Shown here piece after piece: positions 35,801 to 47,257 of a DNA stretch of 64,000 nucleotides. The notes under the pieces were generated by a model. That model did not search any database and was not told where the DNA came from. It was given only the letters and a program-made list of their open reading frames with translations. Source of the stretch: Gordionus sp. m RMFG-2023 (Eukaryota; Nematomorpha; Gordioida; Chordodea; Parachordodidae); NCBI RefSeq assembly GCF_954871325.1, contig NC_088777.1, positions 11,323,366 to 11,387,365 of the forward strand, given 5' to 3'. Numbering within the stretch: position 1 is the first letter of the stretch; the number at the start of each line of letters is the position of its first letter. A program made the position numbers and the translations under genes.

Positions 35801-36679
35801 TTTTTAATATATATTCTTACCCCATATTTGGCCACCCTTTAACCTTAGCCTTAACCTCGTTACAGAAAGAAAATGGCCCCACCATGAATTGAATCACCGC
35901 TTAATGTATTCACTCCATATCTTTAACTCTCTAAATTAAAACTGCCTTTCCAAAATTGATGGGTTTTTTGTATATAAGGATAATTAACTGAATTATATAA
36001 AAATAATGTATGCCTGACTTGCATTATCATTACTCATATTTTTACCCTAACATTCTAATTTTAAATGGTTCCCAGCTTTACCCTAAATTCATTAACACGA
36101 ATTCGCAGCGAAGTATACAAAATAAATATGATATAAATATAATCATTTTACAATCATTTTTGTATATCTCATCACAAATTCGGGCTAACTTTGAATTCAG
36201 GATTAACTATATTTCTTTTTTAAATTGTAGTCAAACTCAAACACCATTATTTGTGCAAGACTTTAATATAATTACACAACGACCATAAGGGGTGGGTTAA
36301 ATATGTTATTTAGATTGGAATTTTTTTTTAAAGTTCTAAAGCGTTTTTTTTAAAAATAAGGATTGATTGCTGTATATTTTGTAGTCTGTGCATTTTAATT
36401 TCAATCTTAAATTAATATATATATAATCATGTAAAAGTTTTATATTTATTTTTCTTATAGCTCTTCTTCAAGGAACCTACCAATTTCATAAAATCGTTGT
36501 TAATGCTTCAATCTACCCTGATTGCCTGCCAAATGTACTCGCTGTATATTAATACCGAGTGGAACCTAGTGTTATCAATAGGTTTTTTGCTATTCTGCAA
36601 CTACTATCTGTTGTTCAAAATTTTAAGAGATTATTTTACACTGGAAAAAGTATATGGTATTAAATCTAAATCATCTTAA
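29849..36679 (+). CDS. TMEM39: TMEM39 (TMEM39A/B family) multi-pass membrane protein
   Basis: TMEM39 proteins are multi-pass ER membrane proteins linked to secretory trafficking. Exons seen are 29849-29890 (ATG start, tentative), 29922-30086, 30127-30219, 30260-30414, 30459-30588, 30632-30784, 30840-31021, 31073-31112 (tentative) and 36461-36679 (stop TAA). Phases are consistent. Diagnostic pieces are LPDIPLDNELLYHF and YIQIYKTIWWLPQSHTPYA near the N-terminus, the LRLLFLIYP turn, the AYYACFLPCV segment, and the C-terminal LFFKEPTNFIKSLLM, QMYSLYINTEWNLVLS and LLFCNYYLLFKILRDY. The early introns are only 31-55 nt. The last intron is 5.3 kb and carries a hAT element (31427-34362) and a MITE (34683-34862). 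The conserved block that normally precedes the C-terminal membrane region (WP-GV-VRH type) was not found, so either an exon escaped me or about 35 residues are missing. The family call is secure; the start exon and exon 8 are less so. Confidence 0.88.
31650..31850. repeat. Tandem repeat, about 88-bp unit, inside the hAT element
   Basis: TTCTCGATTCCTATTGGAGT followed by GTTAAAAATTTTTAAACAA and a GAATTAATTTACGCCATTT stretch occurs in about 2.5 successive copies in the 5' non-coding part of the element. Confidence 0.8.
32146..34111 (+). pseudogene. hAT transposase with BED zinc finger (frameshifted)
   Basis: An acceptor-like CTCTTTTTATAG at 32145 opens a frame with a BED finger (CSYCKVKM, then HLERNH), a central region (TSDNGCNFLRA, RCAAHTHQLALQDAI) and a C-terminal dimerisation region (VSVERSFSHLKFILSPHRSR). 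Two short introns are suggested: after IYLDPRYK (about 33511-33588) and before VSVERSF (about 33942-33985). Two single-base frameshifts are visible, one in a T run near 33235 and one near 33891, plus one in-frame stop near 33438. This copy is therefore inactive but young. Confidence 0.85.
34683..34862. mobile_element. hAT-like MITE, copy D (left-truncated)
   Basis: Matches the family from the GTAACTCAATATTTTA region to the right terminus GAGCCGTTTAACAACACTA; the left inverted end is missing. Located in the last intron of TMEM39. Confidence 0.65.
36085..36225. repeat. Dispersed repeat with GAATTCG inverted motifs, copy 2
   Basis: ACACGAATTCGCAGCGAAG and CATCACAAATTCGGGCTAAC are arranged as in the copy at 17225-17420. 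It lies in the last intron of TMEM39, about 240 bp before the final exon. Confidence 0.4.
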
Positions 36680-39600
36680 AAAAGGTCCCAAAAAATACTC
36701 CAAATTTAATTTATTTATATAATTATTTTTCACCAAAATTTAATTGTAATCATTTCATCTTTGGAAGCGATATCATTTCAAAACATGTGTAAACTTTTTT
36801 GAGTTTACTAATTATTCTTTCGTGGAATTTCGAATGAATTATTATAAATAATAAATTTATAAAAGGAATAGAGTTTTATAAAAACAGCACATTATATAAT
36901 CCCAAACTCATGCTTATTTGGTAAGGTAATATATAATGATGAATGCAATGCATCTAGTATGACTTGACTTGCTAAATAGGTACCATTGGTGAGTTTTCCC
37001 TACAAAATCTCTAAATGACGGATAATAGAAAAAATAATATTGATATGATATATTTTAAATATGATAAAATGTTAGCCATCTTTTTGAGATTTTGACATAG
37101 ATAAGCTAGGTATATCAAAAACATTTTACCAAATGTAATGTGGGGTCATTACCCCCTTCATTCTCACACCTCAAAATCCCATAAATAGTATAATAATGAA
37201 TATAAATTATCGATATTTTGCATACATTGACTGACATAATAGTTAACTAGTTTAAAATATTTGCCTTTTATATAGTATTTACAACACGGGGCATTTTTAA
37301 CCCCCACTTAAATCGAAAGTTATAATAAATTATTTAGAATAAATGTAAATCCCATTAAAAGTTTATATTTATAAAAATGGGGTGTGAGAGATCAATATTA
37401 TTTTAAAGTAATTTTATATAATATAGTATATACATATTAATTATTATATAAGATAAAATTTAATGGGCCAGCCCAGATATTAAAATTTTAAAATATTTTT
37501 TTAAATCAAATAATATTTTGATTAATACTATTTTAAATAAATTAATTACAAATCAAAAAATTTCCACCCATATCCACACGATCGCATATTTATTATTTTT
37601 AAATAAAAAAAAATTAAAAATTTCCCCGAGTCTTAGTGAGTTACCAATTATTTATATGGTTCAATTACAAATGCACAATACAAATATAAAACACAATTGA
37701 TTTACAAAACGGCGTAGAAATAGATAACCATTGAGGAAAGATATAAGAGTCGTAATTGACATTGAAAAAAGTTAGATGACATTAAAATCGTGAAGGCCAG
37801 AAAATTCTTAAAAAAATTTTAACGGGCCTGGCCTGATATTCCGTAAAATTTTAATGGGCCGGGAAACTTGTGCAAAAAATCTTAAGCCATTAAGTATTTT
37901 CATTCACAATCATTATTTATTCCTATATCATTTATAGTATCTATAAAATATTCCCAATATATAAATCTTCTATAATGTTCTCAAATAATGATAGATGATT
38001 TTTTTTTTGTTATCATCTGGTTGTGCGCAAGTGAAACATTAATCTCCTAAATTCGAAACAATTGTTTAAAGTTTATTTAGTCTAGGGAAGCTAATGAAGG
38101 TCATCGTCCAGTAAACAGAATCGAAATGTAGGAACTAGCTTGGTATATGAATAAAAATTGAATCGATTCTGAAACCACTTGATATTGTCTATATTTATTC
38201 GATAATCATAAAAAGATAATTAAATCATCTTTTTTTGTCACCTTTACAACTATAATAAGATTTTTAATATTTATATGAAAATAAATGCATTGGAATTGGA
38301 AAGAGACATACAAGACATATTATCACTGCTAAAACTATTAAAATTTTCAATATTTATATGAAAATAATTTCCAGGGAAGGTTGAGATACACCCTTTCTCT
38401 TCTTGCGGGCATCCATGGTAATTTTTGAAAAAAAGTTTCCTTTTTATTGGTCCAAATCAAAGACCGACTGCAAAAATCGAACTTCTGAACCAACAAACAT
38501 CAAACTGCAGCCTGAACCGAGAAAGCCGGACCGTTTAACTTGACTAAAAGAAGCTAATTTTTCGACAAAAAAGCTTACCTTTTAGAAATAAATTTTGAAA
38601 AAGGTTTATTGTTAATTTAGTTTATTCCAATTTTTATGAAAAATCATTGTGCTATTCATAAAAAATTTCGGTGCAAATATATTAAAATTTCTTCAATACA
38701 AATAAAATAACTATGTGATGTATCCTTTTTCATTAAAATTATTTCTTTAATAAAATTGTATTTCCATATTCCATTGTTTAATGATTGTAAAAATTTTGTA
38801 TGATAAAAAAAAACATAAAGTAAACATGCAATGTAACCGTTACTTTTGGCTACATTTGAAATGAAACTAATATCGATAACTATTTACTCTTCAAAATAAC
38901 TTTTAATAACACTATAATTGCTATATAATATTAATTTTATAAACAGTTAAAATTATTTTAAATTTGGTTTTAAAAAAATCATTAATATAAATAAGTAATT
39001 ATATTAAGCAAAACTACTACTATTGAAAGAAAAACGAACATTTATAATTGTGTCATTCATTATAAATACAAATATTTGAATAAATTAAAATATTAAATTT
39101 CGGAATCAGTTCTTGATGGCGTTTCATAATATTCTGTTCACGGAACGTGCCCGGAACGTTTCGTTTCATGTCCTTGAAAAATTGTAATATAGATCTTATA
39201 TATTAATCTAAATTTTATTTTCATTCATACATATAATCAATTATAATCTTTACTAAACTAACAAAATGCCATCAGCACCAGTTGATGCCTTTAGGACAAG
39301 GAAGGTTGTGTTAAGTGCCAAACATTCCTGTTTAATTGATCAAAGTTTTTAAAAATAATTATTGTTAAAAATAAATAAAAAATGTCCAAAAATATGTTAC
39401 AAAATGATATATGAAAAAATAGTGAATCTACTATAATTTTATGGTAACGAAGTTTTCTTAACGTTACTTTTTTTGAAAGTATCGTACTGCACTGCAAAAT
39501 TTATTAATTCTTTGATATGAAATTAAATATTCCTTTAAATAAATTCAAACAAAATTAGATCCAAAACCAGAAAGGCTAAAACATTTAGAATTTCAGAAAA

Positions 39601-39767
39601 ATTATATACATATTTAAAGTTAAATATAAGGCTTTATCTTACCTTAGATATTTCCAAGTGATATTTTGATTTTATTTTGAAAAAATGTTATATATATATA
39701 TACTATGCAAAAAAACGTAAAAACCATTAAGATTTCGAATAAATATAAAAGATATTTAAGAACAATT
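36680..39767. other. AT-rich intergenic region with repeat fragments
   Basis: No supported exon. GGCC-rich repeat pieces lie at 37440-37500 and 37800-37870 (AACGGGCCTGGCC, ATGGGCCGGG). At 39125-39173 the sequence reads, in reverse, CAAGGACATGAAACGAAACG, an end of the GGAACG hAT family without a located partner. A short direct repeat (TTTTTAATATTTATATGAAAATAA) occurs twice near 38267 and 38345 in slightly different form. Confidence 0.4.
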
Positions 39768-39918
39768 TCAATATTTATAATTTATGGATTTGTCCAGAGG
39801 AATTTCATTAACATTCATGAAGGTGCTATAGTCAAACCTTTCTACAAAATATGGTATATTTTCTTCGATCACTTTTTCTGTGGTAACTTGAACTGATAGA
39901 GGTTTATCTTTTGATTTT
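39768..39918 (-). CDS. Possible 3'-terminal exon, unidentified
   Basis: On the minus strand a good pyrimidine-rich acceptor (CTTCTTTTTTATCTAG) is followed by 50 open codons to a TGA. The peptide contains DKPLSVQVTTEKVIEENIPY and FVERFDYSTFMNVNEIPLDK, which has a normal protein composition unlike the AT-biased noise around it. It lies about 0.9 kb downstream of the Toll-like LRR exon on the same strand. Its entry phase (2) does not match the donor-like site in that exon's tail (phase 1), so a direct join is not supported. I do not recognise the sequence. It could be the end of another gene or an unannotated tail exon. Confidence 0.3.
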
Positions 39919-40668
39919 CTAGATAAAAAAGAAGTTAAACGGGTTTTAAAACAGCTTTAACTTTTATGCATCTTGTAAACTATTTTTTAAATATAATTAT
40001 ACTTACTGATAAAAACCCATAAAATTAATAAATAAATAAAAATTTATACTGAAACAAAATTTTTAATTTATTGGATTACTGAAATTGTATCTAAAGATAG
40101 TCTTAAGTACCAATAGCTGTATAGAACATTTTGTCATTTTAATTAGTGGGCTTTAAATTTAATGAGTACCATTTTTAAATAATATTAATAACACTAAAAG
40201 AGGGGAACTCATTGATTACCGAAACGGAAAAGAAGTTAACTAATTTTTTTTTAAAATATAATAACAATGGTTTACCCCGGGAATGAATCTGGCCGTTTAA
40301 CAACGAAATCTAAAAATAAAATATATTTGACTTAAAAAATCTATTAAATTAATAAGGTATTTTATAAGCATCACATTTCAATATATAATTCAGAATCTAG
40401 AATGAAACTTTAAAGTAAGCTGATATAATAGTAACGGAACAATATATTTTTAAATAGTAAAACACTCCCAAGAAAAAATATCTATGTAATAGTTTATATT
40501 CACATTTTATTTGTAGGTTTATCAATTGAACACTAATAATTAAATTATTTATCTAAACGGGCTATCTGCCGAAATATAAATTTAAATAATAAAAAAGTAA
40601 ATTTTTTCTTGATCAAAGTGCTACAAGAGTGCAAATATTTCCTTATTGTCGCATTTTAAATAATCTAC
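39919..40668. other. AT-rich DNA downstream of the LRR receptor exon
   Basis: Between the receptor stop and the possible exon at 39768-39918. A MITE end fragment (CTGGCCGTTTAACAACG) lies at about 40287-40303. No TIR-domain coding sequence was recognised on either strand. Confidence 0.35.
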
Positions 40669-42629
40669 TTAACGATCATTTACATTTTTATCAAAAAATA
40701 TCTTTGTTTTTTTTAAATTACCTTTTATTTGTTTCTGCTTGAATATTATCGCCACCAAAACCATAATTAAAATTATGAATAAGATATAATATAAGAATGA
40801 TAATTTGATTTTTCCTTTGTGCGTTAATGTTAAAGGATGGAGACTTGATTTATTGGTTATATTCACTATATTTATTTGGTCTGAACAGTTATCGGATAAA
40901 AATTTATCGTTGATTAAACTCTTAATCGCTTTATTGGGAAGATTTTTGGTGATTGATTTTTTTGAAGAATTCTTTAGATCATTATTATCGGTGTTGTAAG
41001 AGCACACATTTTCTTTACCATCAGGATTTAGGAGTACTGTTCCCTTTGATATAACTATCGATAGGGAATATATAGAGCAACCGCATCTTAAATTCGAGTT
41101 ACTTAGTTGTACTATAGATATCGGTTCAAATTTATAGTCTATCGTTTTCAATGGATTATGGGCTAAACTGAGGTTCGATAGTCTTACACTGAAATCTATT
41201 GAAGGAAGATAGGTGATTTCATTGTCAGATAAATCCAGAACTTGCAATTTTTCTAAATATCTTCTACCCAAAGAACCCGGATGTATTTGTGAAATTTTGT
41301 TAGACTTCAACGATAACAATATAATTTCCCCCCCGTCCATGAATGTAAACTCATTCAATCTTGTGATAAGATTGCCTACTAGGGATAATAATGTAATTTC
41401 TTTGCGAGTAGAGCCCAGAAATTTGTCTCTTAACTCTGTGATACCGGAAGATATAATGTGGAGAATAGTAAACTTAATATTCGTAAGGAAATCATAGGGT
41501 ATATAGCCGTTGTCGAATGTTATATAAACAAGTCGCATCTCGATGTCATTCACATTTAATGCATCGGCGGCTTCGCATATAATATCTTGGATGACTTTAT
41601 AAGATGAATACACGCACGATATGATATTTAAAGTGTTTTCCATGCAATCGCATGGCATTTTCACGGGGCATTTAATTTCGCAAGTTTTGTTCCTATCCAT
41701 GTACCACTGTAGGGCAGATTTGTTCATCCCCGATGGCCAGGTGCACATAGGTCGATAAAATATCATTTTATCTTCAGGATTTTTTGTTTCTTCCAATAGT
41801 GACGATAAGTAGAATAAAAGTATACTATTTTGGCAGCTGCAAACGATGCTGCAGTTTTCGATCGACAGATTCACTCGAATAGATATGACGCTGTTAATAA
41901 ATGGGATAGGAAACCAAAGCACAGGATTATTATTTATGTTAAAATTTTTTAATTGGCTCGGGAAAATTTTGGTGTGGTTCAGAGGCTCGTACGTTAAATT
42001 ACAATGCGATACGTCAAAGGTTTCTAAAGCAGGTAAGTTTGATTTATCAAAATGGTTAAATGTTTTTAAAGGGTTATTACCGAGATAAAGATACTTCAAT
42101 TTGAAAAATTTGTTAAAATCAGTTAAGTTCACTTCAGCTAAAAGGTTATGCCCTAGATTTATGGTTGTTAGACTTTTTAACGAAGATATCCTTGTATTTG
42201 ATATTGACTTAAAATTATTGTAACTCAAATCTAATTTATAGATTTCAAGATAAAATTTGAAAAACGTCTTGGGCAGATTTGAGAATGCGTTGTGGGCGAG
42301 GTTTAATACGGTTACACTCATCTTTACTGGCAGCGCATCTACGAATTCTTTAGACCTAAATTCCGGTAATATTTTAATATTGTTCACTTGAAAAAAGGTG
42401 GAAGAATGAATACTGAAATGTATGCCAGGGATAGATTGTTTGTAGTTGGTTGAGTAATTGGGAGATTCAGTGTGGGCTAAATTGGTCGAATCAATCATTT
42501 TTTTGTACAAATTGTTGAAGGCTTCGTTGACTTCCGAAATCTGAACTACGTCTTTGCATTCAATGGAATATTTTTTGTCTTTATTATTAGATCGGCACGA
42601 GTAGTAAGTTGTACTCTGATCGTCAATGT
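40669..42629 (-). CDS. Toll-like LRR receptor ectodomain plus transmembrane segment, no TIR seen (main exon)
   Basis: One long exon, open from a possible acceptor at 42630 to a stop at 40669. Counting from 42510, leucine-rich repeats run about residues 64-200. A first LRR C-cap cysteine cluster (C220, C224, C226, C256, C277) is followed at once by an N-cap-like cluster (CPVKMPCDC, 281-289), a second LRR block (about 324-475) and a second C-cap (RCGC, 475-478). After a Ser/Lys/Asn-rich stalk with NxS/T sites comes a membrane helix (about 570-590) and some 23 basic cytosolic residues. LRR, C-cap, N-cap, LRR, C-cap, membrane is the layout of multiple-cysteine-cluster Toll receptors, but those carry a TIR domain. 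A signal peptide must lie on an upstream exon (in-frame TAA just before 42630), which I did not find. A splice-donor-like AAAAG/GTAATT in the tail could lead to another exon. It could instead be a Toll-derived LRR-only protein. Confidence 0.75.
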
Positions 42630-44012
42630 CTATTCCAATTTATGATAGCATAGTATAAAATATTTTTATACTTACAACGCATTTTATGTTGGATTCAAAT
42701 TTTACTAATATGAATTATTCGTTTCAAAAATTTAAAAGAATACGAATAATGCATTTACTCGATTTATAATTTTCTTAGTCCTAGCAGCTATAGATGGGTG
42801 AACCTTACAGCTGAGAATCGAGTTTTCAGCTAAAATCTTGGTTTAGTGGTTTTTGAAATCGGTACCCAACTAAGCGGCTTAGGGTATAAGGTTTTAAGAA
42901 AAATTTTACCTCGGGTTTGAATTATGGACAAGACAAGTGTTATTAGATTGAAAATGCCGAAAAAATAATTTGAGATATTTTTATAGAGTATTATGTAGAA
43001 AAGGCATCTTGTAACGTGCATTAATACGATCTGACATTTTTCCCAGATTTCTTGTAATGGTTGCCTAAAAAGTTTAATTAAATTAGATCTTTACTGGGAG
43101 GAAAAAGGAAAGTTAATATAATATCAAAAACATTAATTATAGAAATTTAAATAATATATGATTGTTGCATTTAAAAAAAATAATATAGTATTCTAATTTG
43201 ATTAAAATGATATTTAGGAAAGTGTCATTGCTAAACGATCCCTAGCTTAACCTTTCAGCTTTAAATATTATAGCAGTTACATTGGACTTGATTATTTTTA
43301 TAAATTTCCTAAATTTTGCTTATGATTTGAATAGGCCTATTAAATGGACAACATAGTTATTTATTAAATAAAGCTCTAATTTTATTAAAATAGGCACTCT
43401 CATTTTTTTATTAAAACCAAACTTTACCTTCTTTTTTAAGTTAACTGGTCGAGGAAACTGAAAAAATTTTTTTGCCCAAATCTGGATTACAATCTTAAAC
43501 CAGATCTTCATTCAATGGCTATTTTTTTTTTCTAATAATTTTCTGTTTTTTAAAAATAATTCAAGTATAACAGTGGATTATCATTAATCATAAATTTATA
43601 AAATTCCTCAGTGTGATATCTTTGCTAAAAGAAGAGTCCTCAGGCTAATATAAGTTTTTGTATTTTATTACGTTCTAACTTTTCCTCATTTTTATGTTCC
43701 TATTTTGGTCACATTATAAATGTTCTATTTCTTTTAGCTTTAATGATATAACTTCTATTACTAGTGGATTACACATAGAATCTGACAATATTTTACCATA
43801 ATGCTACCATTTCTATTCTTATGAACATTATTTTTGTATTTAGACGCCCATAGATGGTATATGGAGTTATATTATTTTATAAATAGTAAAATAAATTTTA
43901 AACTGGAAATTTTCTATCTAAGGAGTATATAAATAATTTATTTTTACTCATTTTAAAAAAAATTTGGACTAAGGGGTTAAAAAAAGACTAGATTCTTTAT
44001 AAAAAAAATTGA
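42630..44012. other. AT-rich region upstream of the LRR receptor exon
   Basis: Expected to hold the 5' exon(s) of the minus-strand receptor (signal peptide), but none could be recognised. A CGAATA-type repeat fragment occurs near 42700-42775. Confidence 0.3.
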
Positions 44013-44769
44013 TAAGGCCATAGTTTAATGGTTTTCCCGACATGTGCATTAGGTTTTACATTTTCAATCATTAATTGAGAGCGTTTTATTAAATTTAAAG
44101 ATCTGATTTTGGTGGAAATGCATTCCAATATGTGTTGAATAATTCATCCTATAAATTTCAGACAATTTTATGACTTTTGAAGTAACCTTAATTTATATTA
44201 ATTTTTTCAAATTTTTAATGTGGATTGAAATTTATACAAAAGTTTATTATAAAATTGTCTGAAATTCATAGGGTGGCTAGTGATCTGCATCGGGCCTTAT
44301 TTTTCAAGCCCGGCCCGAACCCGAAATTTTTTTAAAATAAATTTACCGACCCAGCCCAGCCCGAATTTATTTAAATATAGAAATTAATTTTTATAATCAC
44401 TCAAAATAAAAGACATATGTTATATGTCGTTAGTTTGAATAAATAAAATCAAATATTTTTATTTTACTAAAAAATTCAATATAAAATTGATAAATTTAGA
44501 TATATTTAAAAAAAATTTCAAGGTCCGACCCGACCCGGTCGAATTTTTTTTAAAAATATTAGACCCGGCCCGAACCCAATTATTTAAAATAGAATTAGGC
44601 CCGGGGCCGGGCAGGGTACGGGCCGGGCCTAACTTTGCAGATCTCTATATTATACACCTATTGGAATGCATTTCTGGCAAAATCAGAATTCAAAATTTAA
44701 AATAATGAGCTCAATTAATGATTTAAAATGCAAAAAATAACAATAATTACATATTAAACTATTGCCTTA
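44013..44769. mobile_element. Foldback element with long inverted ends, host to a nested insertion
   Basis: The left arm beginning TAAGGCCATAGTTTAATGG is matched in inverse by the right arm ending CATTAAACTATTGCCTTA-like sequence; shared blocks inside the arms include TCATTAATTGAG, CTGATTTTG and GAAATGCATTCCAATA. A further internal inverted pair (CCTATAAATTTCAGACAATT) flanks a short loop. The right arm is split by the GC-rich element at 44278-44647. Confidence 0.75.
44278..44647. mobile_element. GGCCCG-motif hAT-like MITE, nested
   Basis: The ends TAGTGATCTGCA and (inverse right) TAGAGATCTGCA are followed by clusters of GGCCCG/CGGGCC that contrast sharply with the AT-rich surroundings. It interrupts the right arm of the foldback element at 44013-44769. 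A clean target duplication was not seen. Related fragments lie at 780-1130, 27846-27910 and 37440-37870. Confidence 0.7.
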
Positions 44770-45565
44770 CCAAAGAATTTAGTAAAAATATTAAAAAGAT
44801 ACGAATTACTTCAATTTTTTGCTTTTTTATGAAAAACATTATCCATATCTTTCTCACAATAGGCTAAATTCAATGAGGAGATCAAAATAAACTTTTCAAC
44901 CCATGGTTCCAAAAAAATTGTAGGCATCGCTTTCGCACCTAATTGCTATAAAGGAATGGTGTGAAACTGAACAATAAGAAGGGACATAGAGAAATATCTT
45001 ATTATGTTATTGTTTCACAAACAAGCTGAAAAATAACTGATATCAAATTCTGTAATGTATTTTCTTTTCCAGTGGAACTGTGCCAAAAAATTTCAAATCG
45101 TTAAAATTTTTCTTAGTTTACCTAAAATATTAACAAAGACATGATATCCGATGATTATAATAAAATATTTTATATATCATTTCTGTAACGCACCGTCGTG
45201 TCAAAACATTTGACTGCAATTTGGCGGCCCCTTAAAGAAACACAATTTACATAGGTTTATTTGAAAATTTTTCGCAATAAGAACTACCAGCCATCATAGA
45301 CTCGTTAAATTTGCTTGTTGAATTTGAAATAAGTTTAACATAAAAACAATATATTGTATCTTTCATTACGTACACAAGCCACGACGATAGACTAATTGAA
45401 ATTGGAAATTTTTCGCATATGGGAATGGAGCAGAAAAATGGCAACCATTTTGGTTTAGTGGAAAATTAAATTTTCGATTCGTTGAGGATCTTTTTCTACT
45501 AAAAACTTTAGCAGATTATCAGTTATCTACAATGGCAATCATCTATAACGTCCTAGTTTGTGGTA
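44770..45565. other. AT-rich DNA with no recognised gene
   Basis: A 65-codon minus-strand open stretch (45247-45444) follows a possible terminal exon (45566-45719) and has no recognisable domain. It may be 3' UTR. Confidence 0.25.
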
Positions 45566-45719
45566 CTAGCGATTTTTTGTGGAATTGTCATAAAAAGACA
45601 TATGTGAACCAGCGAATTCTGTAGGATCGTCATGATTATCCATCAGAATATCAATATGCTCATCATCGAGATGGATATCGATTTCTGGCATTTCACTTGT
45701 GGCGTCATTTTTTAAAGGT
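45566..45719 (-). CDS. Possible 3'-terminal exon with acidic C-terminus, unidentified
   Basis: A minus-strand acceptor (GCCGGTTTCAG) is followed by 50 open codons to a TAG. The peptide includes EMPEIDIHLDDEHIDILMDN, DDPTEFAGSHMSF and ends in TKNR. It is acidic, of balanced composition and rich in non-A/T codons, as expected for a real exon. Entry phase is 2. No upstream partner exon was recognised between here and 48.3 kb. It sits between the LRR receptor and MRPS35, both on the minus strand, but fits neither model. Confidence 0.35.
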
Positions 45720-47257
45720 CTGAAACCGGCATATTATATATTAAATTAAACATTTAATAATCGAATCTAAATCAAATCAATCCAGATTAGAGTAATTTTA
45801 GGTATACCCAACCAAAATTTATGTGCATTAAATGAAGACTATTGTTTAAAGTTTTTTATTTCAAAATAGAATAATCAGACTATCCAAATAGTGCCTCATA
45901 TCTTTACAACTATAAAAAATGAACCTTATAAAATAGACTAAATATTTATCAAAATAGTCATTTAGAAATCGAATTTTTTAAATAAATTTGTTATATTTGC
46001 TAAAAGAAAAATCAAAAAAAAAATTTCAATAAAAAAATCATATTTCTTAAGTAAAAAATTAATGAAGTTTTTTTTACTAAAATATAAATTAATTTTTTTA
46101 TAATCATTTGGCTTATTACATGCCAAACCTTTTTCATAATTCATAAATGGATTTTTTTTAAAAAAAATGCCTTGTATATAGCATATTTGTTAGCGGCAAT
46201 TATTTTTTTCAACTTTAAATCATTTTTACAGCTCGTTTTTTTAAATTCTAATTTTACCGGAGATGTATACCAGCATGTTTAAAATACCTCTCTTATGAAT
46301 TGTAGACAATTTTTCCGTTATCCATTGGACCATTTATAATATGATTTAAAGTTGAAAAAATAACACATTGCCGTTAACATACAAAACAAAATTATTATTT
46401 TTCAAGACGCTAGAAATAATTGAGTAAAATTACAAAATTTGGTGGTCTCTAAAATTGTTTAATTTCGAAGGCACGGTGTGGCTGCCCCTCTCCGTCAGCA
46501 CGGTCCTGCTATAAAGATAATTAACAGAAGACATCATTATAAAAAGTATTTTTTTTGAAAGCATAATCAACAAATCTATATCTCCAACATTTTATAATAA
46601 AATTTGGTTTAAATATCATGGGTGTAACTCAGCTAACACAAAGTGTTAAACATACTAAACGCAACGCATTTGGCAAATCTAATTTCCAGTCTACGTTATC
46701 TAACGCAGAGGTGTGATCACCTAAGTTATTTTTAATATCAATTTATTTAAAATGGCTGAAAGAGAAGAAGCCTTGTAGATATTGGACAGCATAATAACCG
46801 ATATTTTATTATAGGAATTTTAAGGAATAGTTTTTAAAGAAAAAAATTAACAAAATCTTGTAATCGAAGAAAAGAATTTCTAAAGTTAAGAAATGTTATT
46901 AATTATACAATATTTTTAGTTTTTATAAACTGTTAGCAGAAATATTATCAAAATTCGAATTCATGAATTGTAAAATAAAAAGCTAGTTCGATATAAAATC
47001 CTCAACCTAAAAATCTAAAGATCGTTAATAAATTCAAAATGTAATAGAACAAGTCATATTTAACTTTTTTTTTAAATTAAAGATAAAATTTAGAAAAACA
47101 CAATTCTAATTATACAATTCTAATTAATTGAAATAATTTCTTGATTAGACTTCTTTTTTTTAGTACAAATATTTTTAATGATTGTTTTATTGTTAAATAA
47201 AAACTAATAAATTGGAAAAAAGAACATTATTAACAAGTTAATAAATATTTATCCACC
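45720..47257. other. AT-rich DNA flanking the basic-protein gene
   Basis: Contains an inverted-repeat element at 46189-46378. A short minus-strand open stretch near 46635-46720 with a VDWKLDLP-like motif has no confirmed exon boundaries. The region just before 47258 should hold the promoter of the basic-protein gene. Confidence 0.3.
46189..46378. repeat. Inverted-repeat MITE-like element (190 bp)
   Basis: The left arm GTTAGCGGCAAT plus TTTTTTTCAACTTTAAATCA is mirrored at the right (ATGATTTAAAGTTGAAAAAA and ATTGCCGTTAAC). The arms are about 45 bp with a short spacer. The target duplication is uncertain. Confidence 0.7.

Noticed and set aside
36010-36288. A 92-codon open frame in the last TMEM39 intron
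   Set aside because: It overlaps a dispersed GAATTCG repeat, shows no splice phase matching TMEM39 and no recognisable motif.
40805-42088. Several plus-strand open frames opposite the LRR receptor exon
   Set aside because: They are antisense shadows of the well-supported minus-strand frame.
46635-46720. A minus-strand stretch with a VDWKLDLP motif reminiscent of COMM domains
   Set aside because: Only a few residues match, the following residues do not, and no flanking exons were found.
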